Assembly (NCBI RefSeq): GCF_003837805.1
Contig: NZ_RQIT01000010.1
Location: forward strand, 143,723-207,722
Source of the DNA: Bradyrhizobium sp. RP6
Lineage (GTDB): Bacteria; Pseudomonadota; Alphaproteobacteria; Rhizobiales; Xanthobacteraceae
Direction: 5' to 3'
Length of the DNA: 64,000 bases
Shown here: positions 27,160-35,348 of the stretch, in pieces
How positions within the stretch are numbered: position 1 is the stretch's first letter
How the letters are laid out: each line of letters opens with the position of its first letter
Notes under the pieces: model-generated
Databases searched by the model: none
The model's input: only the letters and a program-made list of their open reading frames with translations
Told to the model about the DNA's origin: nothing
Program-made: the position numbers and the translations under genes

Positions 27160-27426
27160 CTACCGGACGTACCAATACCCCCACCAGCGCTGGGACACCG
27201 GGCGCGCCTGCGCCTTCATGGCTGCGACTTCCTCGACCGGGCGAAGCTGGGGGCCGTAAATTGCGGGCGGGTAGACGTCATCCCATAGCACAACTCCGCC
27301 TTGAATGTGGGCCGCCCGCTGATGCGCCGGAGCAAGGGCGAGCTCGGCGGCTGAAGCCACCGATACGGTCAAGCTGAGGCCGAGGGCAGACAGCGCAATG
27401 GATGGAATTAGGCGGCGGAGGTGCAT
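27160..27426 (-). CDS. small secreted hypothetical protein
   Basis: An 88-residue product with a good signal peptide ('IPSIALSALGLSLTVSVASA') and a short mature part that ends in an aromatic run ('RWWGYWYVR'). The ATG at 27426 puts the signal at the N-terminus; the longer reading from 27537 is less likely. In size and character it resembles the protein at 20912, although no alignable motif is shared. Function unknown. Confidence 0.55.
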   Translation of the reverse strand: MHLRRLIPSIALSALGLSLTVSVASAAELALAPAHQRAAHIQGGVVLWDDVYPPAIYGPQLRPVEEVAAMKAQARPVSQRWWGYWYVR

Positions 27427-28020
27427 TGGATTGAATCCCTCGTGAGTGAGATGCGAAATAATGCGACGGGTTCCAAATGGTTGCAAGGGCATGGGCTGGC
27501 TCGGTTGTCCTAAATTTGACGACCGAGGAAGAGGCATCTGCTCGACGGCAGCAGGCCGCGAGCACCTCCGCTATATGCGTACACCTCTCTATATAGAGCG
27601 TGGCCCTTACAGAAGGATTTGGAGCGGGGCTGCCGAGACGAGATGCACGGCAGGCTCGCAGGGCGGCACTGCATGCGCACGAGAGATCACGCCTGAACAA
27701 TCTTTCGGCGCCAGGAATCGCCGAGAACCATGATGTCGACACACTGCTTGGCCTTGATAAGTCCTGCAATATCCGGGACGACTCCTATGGCTTCTGCACT
27801 TGTCTCCGCTTCCATATTCGGCACAGGCCTCATCTTGGGATACGCACTGCGCACCTGGCGCGGCCAACGAGGACCTGCGAGCTCATCTCGCGGCACCTCG
27901 CGTCGGGCGGCCCAGCCGACTCCCACCTCGACGTTCGGCCATGCCCGGCGAGCCTTTTAGGTAAGGTCTGATTGGCGCGCGGGCATCTGGGGGCTCGCCG
28001 AAAAGAATGGGGCATGACGT
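27427..28020. other. gene-poor stretch at the end of the inter-locus scar
   Basis: A perfect 12-base palindrome ('ctctatatagag', 27587-27598) stands in an AT-rich patch that might be a promoter or operator. Apart from the doubtful small gene at 27787 I see nothing coding. Confidence 0.3.
27787..27960 (+). CDS. possible 57-residue single-pass membrane protein
   Basis: From the ATG at 27787 the frame gives a hydrophobic N-terminal helix ('ALVSASIFGTGLILGYAL') followed by an Arg/Ser/Thr-rich tail. The helix is plausible but there is no strong ribosome site, and the opposite strand is also open, so this is a weak call. Confidence 0.3.
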   Translation: MASALVSASIFGTGLILGYALRTWRGQRGPASSSRGTSRRAAQPTPTSTFGHARRAF

Positions 28021-28293
28021 ATGAGTGAACCCAAGAAGGACGCGCCTCGGCGCTACATCGTCGATGGCGCCGGACAACGTGTGCTTGTTGGGTTGAAGAT
28101 CTCGGAGACGATCGAATTCGAAACCTTGGACAATCCGGATGCCCGCTTGAGCGCTGGTGCTGAGGCGGAGCCTTGTGTTCGCGAGGACGAGCGTTGGCTC
28201 GAGCTCTACATCAAACACGAGCGGGCCTGGAACGATTGGATGGCCGAAACCCGTGCCCGGGGCCGGGTGGAGAAGCCCCGCTTGCTCAACTAA
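28021..28293 (+). CDS. small soluble hypothetical protein
   Basis: A 90-residue hydrophilic protein starting 'MSEPKKDAPRRYIVDGAG' with 'RVLVGLKISETIEFETLD' and a Trp-containing helical end ('WLELYIKHERAWNDWM'). No membrane segment or signal. The ATG is well placed and the codon use is typical of the window. It converges on the phosphatase gene 39 bases away. Function unknown. Confidence 0.65.
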   Translation: MSEPKKDAPRRYIVDGAGQRVLVGLKISETIEFETLDNPDARLSAGAEAEPCVREDERWLELYIKHERAWNDWMAETRARGRVEKPRLLN

Positions 28294-28331
28294 CGAAGCG
28301 TATCGCCAGGGCCGGCCCGCCGCGTCCGCGC

Positions 28332-29069
28332 TCACACCGCGAGCATGCGGCTTCCCTGAATGCTCATCAGGGTGAGGTTGCCGGTCGCGTAGGCGCCGGT
28401 GTCGATGTTGACGCGGTTGGTCAGGAATTCCGCGCTGCGCACCGGCGTATGACCATGGACAATATACTTGCCGAACTGCTCCTCGCTCCGCAGGAATTCC
28501 TCGCGAATCCAGAGCAGATCGCGCTCCGTCTGCTCGGCCAACGGGACGCCCGGCCGAACGCCGGCGTGGACGAAAAAGAAGTCCCCGCAACAGAAGCTCA
28601 ACCGCAGATTGTCCAGGAATTCCAGATGTTCGGTCGGCATCGCGCGAATCAAGTCGCGCAGGATCGATGCCGGCTCGTCGCGCTTGAGATCTGGCGGGGC
28701 CAGTCCGTAGGACATCAATGTCTGGGTCCCGCCGAAGGCAATCCAGTCCTCGAACAGTGAAGGGTCTTCGAACACCCTCACCAGAAAGGCCTCGTGGTTG
28801 CCCTTGAGGAAAACCGCATTTCCCCTGCGGCTCCGCTCGACCAGGATGTCGAGGGTGGAGCGCGTATCCGGGCCGCGATCGATGTAATCGCCCATGTAGA
28901 CTTCGACAGCATAGCGCGGCCGGCTACGCTCGACGTCGGCGTCGATCACCCGCAGCATGGGCTGAAGCAAGTGTGCGCAGCCGTGAATATCCGAGATCGC
29001 ATAGATGCGCACTCCGTCCGGCAATTGCGGTTTGGGAATGGGCGGGCGTGGTCGCGCGAGAGATTTCAT
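28332..29069 (-). CDS. serine/threonine-type metallophosphoesterase
   Basis: A 245-residue calcineurin-like phosphatase. All metal-site motifs are visible: 'YAISDIHGCAH' (DxH), 'VYMGDYIDRGPDT' (GDxxDRG), 'FLKGNHEAFL' (GNHE) and 'IVHGHTPV' (GHT). This is the PPP-like, bacteriophage-lambda-phosphatase/ApaH arrangement; substrates may be phosphoproteins or dinucleoside polyphosphates. The upstream 83 residues that remain in frame (to 29318) lack family similarity, so I use the ATG at 29069. It sits between the two EPS regions; a link to the tyrosine kinases is not supported because this fold is Ser/Thr or nucleotide specific. Confidence 0.88.
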   Translation of the reverse strand: MKSLARPRPPIPKPQLPDGVRIYAISDIHGCAHLLQPMLRVIDADVERSRPRYAVEVYMGDYIDRGPDTRSTLDILVERSRRGNAVFLKGNHEAFLVRVFEDPSLFEDWIAFGGTQTLMSYGLAPPDLKRDEPASILRDLIRAMPTEHLEFLDNLRLSFCCGDFFFVHAGVRPGVPLAEQTERDLLWIREEFLRSEEQFGKYIVHGHTPVRSAEFLTNRVNIDTGAYATGNLTLMSIQGSRMLAV

Positions 29070-29681
29070 GGCGCTCAATCGGTCGGGTGGTCGAAAAATG
29101 TCCCCAAGTCGCCGGCACCGGAGAGCTTCCATCCAACACGAACAACGCAAATTCGGTGGGGCCGCGTCGTCGTTCTCCGACCTGATCACGCCAAAAGAAG
29201 GGCGCGGCATTTTTTGCCGGCCTTGTTGCGGCTTCAGGAACGACAGCGGTTCGCAGGAATTGCATCGCTGCCCCGAAGCGTGCGGCAAGTCTGCATGACT
29301 CGGCACGAATTTTTGCATGCAGCCACAGATAGAAGGCCCAGGAAATTCTCGTTTCGACCTCGATTGTGCCTTCGGGGAGCAACGCAGCGCCTCAAAGTTG
29401 AGCGAAGAAGCGTTGATGCTAACGACTGGCCTTTCATCCGATGCGGAACTTGATTCAAAATAGGGCAGTCCGTCCGCTCATATGTCAGCACTGTGACGAC
29501 ATTTTCAGGGCGCCGAATTTCGCTGCGCATTTCAACACGACGCATTGTCCGTGCGCCGCAAAAGTTTTGAGTGCAGCGCCACAATGTCGCTGCGATCAAT
29601 CAACACTTTCCATGCGGGGAAGTGACGAGTCTTCAGCATCACGATGAGCGTCAGGCACTCTCTCGATAAGCAGAGGTTCGA
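29070..29681. other. divergent intergenic region before the second priming transferase gene
   Basis: These 612 bases separate the phosphatase from the divergent region B priming gene. They contain several AT-rich patches (about 29450-29620) that could hold promoters and regulator sites. I find no supported gene or RNA. Confidence 0.35.
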
Positions 29682-31112
29682 ATGGCTGTTGCAACTTATG
29701 GTTCTGAGAATGCTCATGTGCTGTCATCTGCGCGCGGCAGCGCTCTTCAGAGGCCGTTCCAGATCTTCGTCATCGGTGCTGATCTTCTGTTGATCCTGTT
29801 GAGCTATGCGGCGGGTGCTTCGCTGTATGGAATGGCCGTCGCTTCGTCTCCCGACGGCGCATCGGTGGGAGCCGGATTGTTCGTCGGCGTGGTGTTCGTC
29901 GGGATTGCCTATTTCCGGGACGTCTATTCCACGCACCGCCTGCTCAATCTCGTGTGGCAGCTTCGAATGGCGGTGTTTATCTGGCTGACGTCGCTCACGA
30001 TCCTTGCCGTTGCGGCCTTCCTGCTGAAATCGACCGACAATCTATCGCGCGGAACCGTCATCGTGTTCGGCGTGATCGGCGGGCTTGGCTTGATCAGCCT
30101 CCGCTTCGGCTGGCAGGCCGTGTTCGGCACGAGCTTTGCGAGAAGCCGGTTGGTCGATCGCAAGGTGATCCTGCTCAGCCTGAAGCCGCTCGACTTCACC
30201 TCGAACCGCTTCAAGGATCTGCGCAGGAATGGCTTCGACGTCATGCGCCATTTCGTGCTCGGAGCCGACCAGGATGACGGGCACTGGGAGCGGCAGATCC
30301 GCGACGTCATCCGTCAGTCGCGCTCGGCTGATGTCGACGAATATCTGCTTGCGCTCGACTGGAACGAATTGCCGATGCTGCGCAAATTGGGGCCATATTT
30401 GCGTGCCGTCCCCCAGCCCATTCGCCTGCTGCCGGACGACTCGGTCGCTGATCTGGTGACCCGTCCCTTTCTGCCCGTCAGCGGAACCGTAGCGGTTGAG
30501 ATCCAGCGACCGCCGCTCACAATTCTCGAGCGGCTGCAAAAGCGCTGTCTCGACGTCGGTGTCGCTCTGTTCGCGCTTGTGATGCTGACGCCGCTGCTGC
30601 TGACCGTTGCCGTGCTGATCAAGCTGGATTCCCCCGGAACCGTCATATTCCGGCAGTCGCGTCGGGGCTTCAACGGCAGGCCGTTCGAAATCTGGAAATT
30701 TCGGACGATGACCGTCAGTGAAAACGGCGAGACGGTGACGCAGGCGACCAAGAGGGATGCTCGGGTCACCAAGATCGGGCGCTTCCTGCGCATGACGAGC
30801 ATCGACGAGCTGCCGCAGCTCTGGAACGTGTTGCGCGGCGACATGTCACTGGTTGGACCGCGCCCGCACGCGCTCGCTCATGACAATTACTACGACGAGC
30901 TCATCAGCAAGTACGTCTACCGCCATCACATGAAGCCGGGTCTGACGGGCTGGGCCCAGGTGAACGGATTCAGGGGAGAAACGCCGACGATCGATCTCAT
31001 GGAGAAACGTGTCGAGTACGACGTCTGGTACGTCAGCAACTGGAACATCTGGCTCGACCTGAAGATCATGGCCCGCACAGCTTCCGCAGTGATGTTCCAG
31101 GAAGCCTACTAG
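29682..31112 (+). CDS. undecaprenyl-phosphate sugar-phosphate transferase (WcaJ-type), second copy
   Basis: Second priming enzyme, 476 residues, with about four N-terminal membrane helices, a Rossmann-like middle and the bacterial sugar transferase domain at about 285-476. Motifs are intact: 'EIWKFRTMTVSENGE', 'MTSIDELPQLWNVLRGDMSL', 'GPRPH', 'KPGLTGWAQVNGFRGET'. It is clearly paralogous to the protein at 18036-19532, but differs enough (for example in the N-terminal half) to suggest an old split, with each serving its own polymer (inference). It opens region B, with a two-way hairpin after the stop. Confidence 0.93.
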   Translation: MAVATYGSENAHVLSSARGSALQRPFQIFVIGADLLLILLSYAAGASLYGMAVASSPDGASVGAGLFVGVVFVGIAYFRDVYSTHRLLNLVWQLRMAVFIWLTSLTILAVAAFLLKSTDNLSRGTVIVFGVIGGLGLISLRFGWQAVFGTSFARSRLVDRKVILLSLKPLDFTSNRFKDLRRNGFDVMRHFVLGADQDDGHWERQIRDVIRQSRSADVDEYLLALDWNELPMLRKLGPYLRAVPQPIRLLPDDSVADLVTRPFLPVSGTVAVEIQRPPLTILERLQKRCLDVGVALFALVMLTPLLLTVAVLIKLDSPGTVIFRQSRRGFNGRPFEIWKFRTMTVSENGETVTQATKRDARVTKIGRFLRMTSIDELPQLWNVLRGDMSLVGPRPHALAHDNYYDELISKYVYRHHMKPGLTGWAQVNGFRGETPTIDLMEKRVEYDVWYVSNWNIWLDLKIMARTASAVMFQEAY

Positions 31113-31129
31113 TCGGCTCGATCTCTGAA

Positions 31130-31162
31130 GAACCGGAGCCTCCGACCCGAAGGCTCAGGTTC
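31130..31162. terminator. hairpin between convergent genes
   Basis: Arms 'gaaccggagcct' and 'aggctcaggttc' pair with one mismatch around a nine-base loop. It lies 18 bases past the priming transferase stop and overlaps the stop codon of the convergent small membrane protein gene, so it could serve both. No T-run is present. Confidence 0.45.
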
Positions 31163-31451
31163 CATTGCGCGGCGGCCTGCCAAAGATCCGCATGATGGCA
31201 TCGCGCAGGGCGAGCAGCGGCGGCACGAGCACGAAAAAGGCCCCCATTGCAACGGAGACGATGACGTGGCGGATCGAAAAAGGTTCGTCCTGCTCGATCT
31301 CGCGCCGGCTTGGGTCGATGGGCGCCGGCGAGAGCGTCGTCGTCATAGGTTGTCGAAGCGGCTTGCGCGGGGGAACTACGATCAACACGAAGAGAATGTT
31401 GAGCAGAACCCAAATCGTCAAAATCGTAAGGGCGATCAGCATCCGAGCCAC
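31155..31451 (-). CDS. small two-helix membrane protein
   Basis: A 98-residue protein with an N-terminal membrane helix ('LIALTILTIWVLLNILFVLI') and a second near the C-terminus ('VIVSVAMGAFFVLVPPLLAL'), joined by a polar loop of about 35 residues. The end is basic ('RIFGRPPRNGT'). No known family. It is convergent with the priming transferase gene and could be an unrelated membrane peptide. Confidence 0.6.
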   Translation of the reverse strand: MARMLIALTILTIWVLLNILFVLIVVPPRKPLRQPMTTTLSPAPIDPSRREIEQDEPFSIRHVIVSVAMGAFFVLVPPLLALRDAIMRIFGRPPRNGT

Positions 31452-31982
31452 CGGAAAGGAACTGCCGAGTATGAGGCGAGCTTAGCCTCTGGGAACCGAG
31501 AATGAAAGATGCCTAAAGTTTCGGCGATTTGAGGCATCAGGGCCTTGTCTCGTTTGTCGCCGGCTGGTCGCCAATGGCCGCACTGTCCTGGCCACCATCT
31601 TTGTCGTCAATCCTTGCTTTTGGCTAGAGCAATAACTGCAAGTTGTGGATTCCGGACGAATACGGAGATCGCGTGCGGGCGCGCAGCGGGATCAAGGTCC
31701 GCTCGGCGCTTCCCGATCGAGAGAGGGGTCTCCCCCGCAGCAAGGGACGCGGGTCTGTGGGCCGCCAGCGTCTGACGCCAGTCTGGCTGAAACACGATCC
31801 CTGCTGATTGAAGCCCGAGGGTTCTGCTCTCATGCAGTGCTGAGCTTGCTCACCCCGCTTGCGCGGGGGATGCTCCGCATCGGCGCAATTCGAGCTCCCC
31901 CGGTCGAGGAGGGTGGACCACGGCGCCCGACCGAACTCCTCATCCATCCGCGCGAGCGGGAGGCGCGGCGCCGCGCCTCCGC
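31452..31982. other. intergenic region with short hairpins
   Basis: These 531 bases contain no credible gene. A stem-loop of 'ccccgc' and 'gcgggg' lies at 31853-31868, of the kind common in intergenic repeats of these bacteria, and a long palindrome lies at the right edge. Confidence 0.35.
31959..31980 (-). terminator. GC-rich palindrome next to the Wzc-type kinase stop
   Basis: A perfect 22-base palindrome ('ggaggcgcggc' and its complement) lies two bases beyond the stop codon of the minus-strand kinase gene. It has no T-run on the transcript side, so termination would depend on the hairpin alone or on Rho. Confidence 0.45.
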
Positions 31983-34184
31983 TCAGGCATGCTCGACGTA
32001 ATAGCTGTTGTGGTGCTTGCCCTTGTAAGCCTCGATGCGCTTGAGCATTTTCGGGTTGGCGCGGTTGAGCACGGCGCCGAGCAGCTTCTTCTGGAGGACT
32101 TCTGACCCGGAAACCGATTCCTGGAGAGCGCTTCGTGTTGTCTGCCCCCATTCGATGACGTAGACCATGGCATCGATCAGGAAGCTGACAGCCTTCGAAT
32201 CCGCCACCGGCATCACCGGGGCGAGATCGATCACGATGTACTCATAGTGCTCTCTCAGCACCTTGAGCAACTCGGCCATCGCCTTCGATCCAATGACGTC
32301 GGCCGAATTCACCATGCGAGAGGCCACGACGGAGGGAAGGAAATCCAGTCCCGTTTCCTTGCTTCGCTGCACGTGGTAGCCGAGGCTCGCGGGGTCGTTG
32401 AGCGCCTCCACCAGTCCGCTCTTGGCGTTGGGCGCGAGCTCTCTCGTCAGCGAGCGCGTGTGCAGATCGCCGTCGATCAGAACCGTGCGGTGCCCCGTCA
32501 GAGCGACCAACTGTGCGAAATTCGCGGCGACAGTCGTTTTTCCTTCCTTGGGAAGGGAAGAGACGATGCCGATCACCTTGATCTCGCGGGTCAGGCGGGC
32601 AACGTCGATGGACACCTTGATGTTGCGCAACGTCTCCGCAAACCGCGAGAATGGATGATCGACGACGTAGCGAGACAGATCGGATGCGCCGGCCTTCGCG
32701 GGTGGACGAATATCGGGCAGGACGCCGAGGCACTTCACGCCGAGCTCGTCCTCGACCTCGCCGGGGGTCCGCAACACGTCGCTCAGCAGTTCACGCGCAA
32801 ATGCGACGCCGAAGCCGAGACAGAGACCGCCCACCATGCCGCCCACGAGGGCGAGGACCGTTCGCGGCGAGCTCTTGCGGTCCGGCTTGGTGGCGGTGCT
32901 GATGAGGCGGGCCTCGCTGAGGGGAAAGCTCTGGTTCTGCGTCGCGCTCTGCAGCTTTTCCAGGAAGTTGTTGTAGAGATTGCGGTAGGTGTCGGCGGCA
33001 CTTTCGAGATCGCGCAGCTTGACCTCGGCCTGGCCCTTGTTGCCGGCCTGGGCGACGAGCTCCTTCACGTTCTTCTCGAGCGATGCCTCGCGGCTCTTCG
33101 CGATCTCGTAGTCGCTGCGATAGGCATCTGCGATCCGACGCACCTCGTCGGCGATGTTCTTGCGCAGCTCGTCCATCTTGTTGGCCAGATTGACCGCCGC
33201 AAGGTGGGTCTTGCCGTAGCGCCTGGACCAGTCGGAATATTGGGCCTGCAGGTCGAGATATTGAGCGCGCAGACGGGTGATCACCGAGTTGTTGAGGGCG
33301 TCCGTCACGGTTGATTGCGCAACATCCTGATCGGAGATCGTGTCGATCCGGTCAAGCCGGGCCTTGGCTTCGGCGGTCGCAGCCCGCGCCTGAACCAGCT
33401 GCGTGTTGAGGTCCGACAATTGCTGCTCGGACATCAGGCCGCGGCTGGTTCCGACGATGTTGTTCTCGGCCTTGAAAGTCTGGACGGCGCGATCGCTGGC
33501 CGATGCCTGCTCGCTCAGCTCGAGGCTGCGCTGCTGCAGCCATTCGGTGGCCCGCTTGGTGGACTGATATTTGGCCTCCAGGGCGCCGACGAGATAGGCA
33601 TTGGCGATCGCGTTGGCGATCTTGGCGGCCTTGTCGGGGCTCCGCGCTTTATAGCTCAGCGACAGCACATATGTCGTCAGCACGCGCTCCGTACGCAGAT
33701 TCTTCTGAACCTGCTGGACGACCGCATGTTCGATTCGCTCCTGGCTTGCTGGTTCGCCGGAGCCGAATAGCGATGTCAGCTTGCCGATGATGATAGAGAG
33801 CAGGCCGGGCTTGGAGCCGTTGAACTCCGGGTCTTCTGTCAGCTTCAGGCGGCGGACGACGGACAGAATGAGGTCGTCCGAGTTGATGATCTCCACCTGG
33901 CTGTCGACGTAGCCCGTGTCGATCAGGGCGCTGCTGGCGTTGCTGTCCTTGTCCAGAACCTGAGTCTGCCGCGTATCCATCATGATGCGGGCATTTGCCG
34001 TATACATGGGCTGCGCCATGGCCAGGTAGACGATCACCAGGGCCAGCGAAGCTCCCGTACAGACCGCGATGATCGGCCATTGGCGGCGAAGGACGTCGGC
34101 CACGCGCTCGAAGCTGAGGACCGCCCCGCCGAATTCAATGCCGAATCGGTGCCCCGACTGGAAATGTTCCCTAGGCTGGTACAT
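31983..34184 (-). CDS. Wzc/ExoP-type chain-length regulator with BY-kinase domain, second copy
   Basis: A 733-residue polysaccharide co-polymerase and tyrosine autokinase for region B. A first membrane helix near 36-56 ('IIAVCTGASLALVIVYLAMA'), a long periplasmic coiled coil (about 190-420), a second helix near 440 ('VGGMVGGLCLGFGVAF') and the kinase domain follow in order. Motifs: Walker A 'LPKEGKTT' (Lys near 549), Walker A' 'VLIDGDLHTR' and Walker B 'YIVIDLAPVMPV'. The A' motif has Gly-Asp-Leu in place of the first copy's Cys-Asp-Leu. The tyrosine tail is shorter, with only three Tyr in the last 17 residues ('AYKGKHHNSYYVEHA'). The upstream secreted-protein gene ends 31 bases before it and is probably in the same operon. 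Confidence 0.94.
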   Translation of the reverse strand: MYQPREHFQSGHRFGIEFGGAVLSFERVADVLRRQWPIIAVCTGASLALVIVYLAMAQPMYTANARIMMDTRQTQVLDKDSNASSALIDTGYVDSQVEIINSDDLILSVVRRLKLTEDPEFNGSKPGLLSIIIGKLTSLFGSGEPASQERIEHAVVQQVQKNLRTERVLTTYVLSLSYKARSPDKAAKIANAIANAYLVGALEAKYQSTKRATEWLQQRSLELSEQASASDRAVQTFKAENNIVGTSRGLMSEQQLSDLNTQLVQARAATAEAKARLDRIDTISDQDVAQSTVTDALNNSVITRLRAQYLDLQAQYSDWSRRYGKTHLAAVNLANKMDELRKNIADEVRRIADAYRSDYEIAKSREASLEKNVKELVAQAGNKGQAEVKLRDLESAADTYRNLYNNFLEKLQSATQNQSFPLSEARLISTATKPDRKSSPRTVLALVGGMVGGLCLGFGVAFARELLSDVLRTPGEVEDELGVKCLGVLPDIRPPAKAGASDLSRYVVDHPFSRFAETLRNIKVSIDVARLTREIKVIGIVSSLPKEGKTTVAANFAQLVALTGHRTVLIDGDLHTRSLTRELAPNAKSGLVEALNDPASLGYHVQRSKETGLDFLPSVVASRMVNSADVIGSKAMAELLKVLREHYEYIVIDLAPVMPVADSKAVSFLIDAMVYVIEWGQTTRSALQESVSGSEVLQKKLLGAVLNRANPKMLKRIEAYKGKHHNSYYVEHA

Positions 34185-34215
34185 GTGCTAATTTGCTGCC
34201 TTTGACGATCATGGA

Positions 34216-34782
34216 TCAGTTCGGAAGGGGGACGGGCTTGAATGGATCGGCCAGCTTGGTTCTCCACTCGCCCTCGAGCAGTGCTCCGCCGCGGCCCGGC
34301 TGCGGCGAGGTCTTGATTTGCGATTGGACCTGGACGCCGGAGCTGTCGTCTCCTGCGCCGGAATAACCGGCCTGCACGTTGAGATCACCGATCCGCTGCA
34401 CAAAATCCCTGATCTTGCGCGAGGCGTCCGGCTTGGTCGACGTGCAACGTGCTTCGGCAATGCGCAGCGCAGCGCCGATGGACGAGCGATCGGTTGAGGC
34501 CGAGGCCGAGATTAGCGTCTGCACGGAGGGCAGCACCGACGGATTTGTGGCGACGTAGCGCGCGAGCCAATACCGCAACTTCTCCTTGTCATTGCGCAGC
34601 CGCTCCAGGAGCGAGGAGGGCGACTTCACGAAGGTGTCGAGTTCGAGTTGCGAGGCGCGGTCCGAGAATTCGACGCACTGCGCGCGGCAAGCACCGGCGC
34701 CCGACACGGTCAGCGCAGAACCAATCAAGACAATCGCTAGCCATCGCGGCTGCGCATGACGACATGTTAGTCCGCGGCCCAT
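34216..34782 (-). CDS. small secreted protein of the Wzc-linked family, second copy
   Basis: A 188-residue product with a signal peptide ('WLAIVLIGSALTVSGAGACR', cleavage near 34), then a helical body with Cys residues ('AQCVEF', 'EARCTST'). The helical part aligns with the 206-residue protein at 6350: 'SPSSLL' against 'SPATLL', a similarly spaced P(S/T)x(L/V)P motif and comparable spacing up to a Gly/Ser-rich end. It directly precedes the Wzc-type kinase gene with a gap of 31 bases, so it is probably co-expressed and may act with it in the periplasm. Start is the ATG at 34782, after 'aaggaac'; the longer frame to 34884 is rejected. Confidence 0.75.
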   Translation of the reverse strand: MGRGLTCRHAQPRWLAIVLIGSALTVSGAGACRAQCVEFSDRASQLELDTFVKSPSSLLERLRNDKEKLRYWLARYVATNPSVLPSVQTLISASASTDRSSIGAALRIAEARCTSTKPDASRKIRDFVQRIGDLNVQAGYSGAGDDSSGVQVQSQIKTSPQPGRGGALLEGEWRTKLADPFKPVPLPN

Positions 34783-35348
34783 CAATGTTCCTTGCTTCTG
34801 TTGCAATAGGAGAACAGGTGAAACTTGGCAGGAAACTGTGTCATCATTTTGTGCGACGCAAAAGCTGAGAAGCGCCGTCGGCAAGCCAACGGCGTTGCCC
34901 GCTTTCTCGCCGGTTGCAAAAGAAAGTTTTACAATGCCTGCGAGACCGGCAAGTCGCGCTCAGGAATGTTGCAAACTGAAAACATATCGGGCACACGGCC
35001 GCTCGTCGCAAAACCGACACAAGTGGTGATGCGCGCTTATTGTTCCCCCGGGGCGAGAGATTTTTTCGTGCGACATCTGCACCCGGACAGATCAGTGTGC
35101 TGCGAAGAGCATCGATCGTAACAGTGCCGAACTTCGCGCACACTTTGCACGCAAATACTCGCAATCATCACATCCGGATCGGCTTGCGCGCCGAAGCAGG
35201 CGCGCATCGGATGAAAGTGGCATGAACTTGGCGCCCGCATGTCCGAAAAATCTGCGAGCCTTGAAATTATCGTCGGGCGTCATGCATCGACTGCCAGTCC
35301 GCGATCACAGAGATTGAACAGGCGCGAGACCTGATACACACTGCTGCG
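34783..35348. other. divergent regulatory region of region B
   Basis: These 566 bases lie between the divergent secreted-protein/kinase operon and the acyltransferase operon. They are rich in AT patches and must contain two promoters. No gene, RNA or clear operator was recognised. Confidence 0.35.

Noticed and set aside
28332..29069. Phosphatase as the tyrosine phosphatase partner of the Wzc-type kinases
   Set aside because: The motifs are those of calcineurin-like Ser/Thr or dinucleotide phosphatases, not of Wzb or PHP-type tyrosine phosphatases, and the gene is not in a kinase operon.
32247..33314. A 355-codon plus-strand open frame opposite the region B kinase
   Set aside because: It is an antisense shadow of the kinase domain and coiled coil with no domain or start signal of its own.
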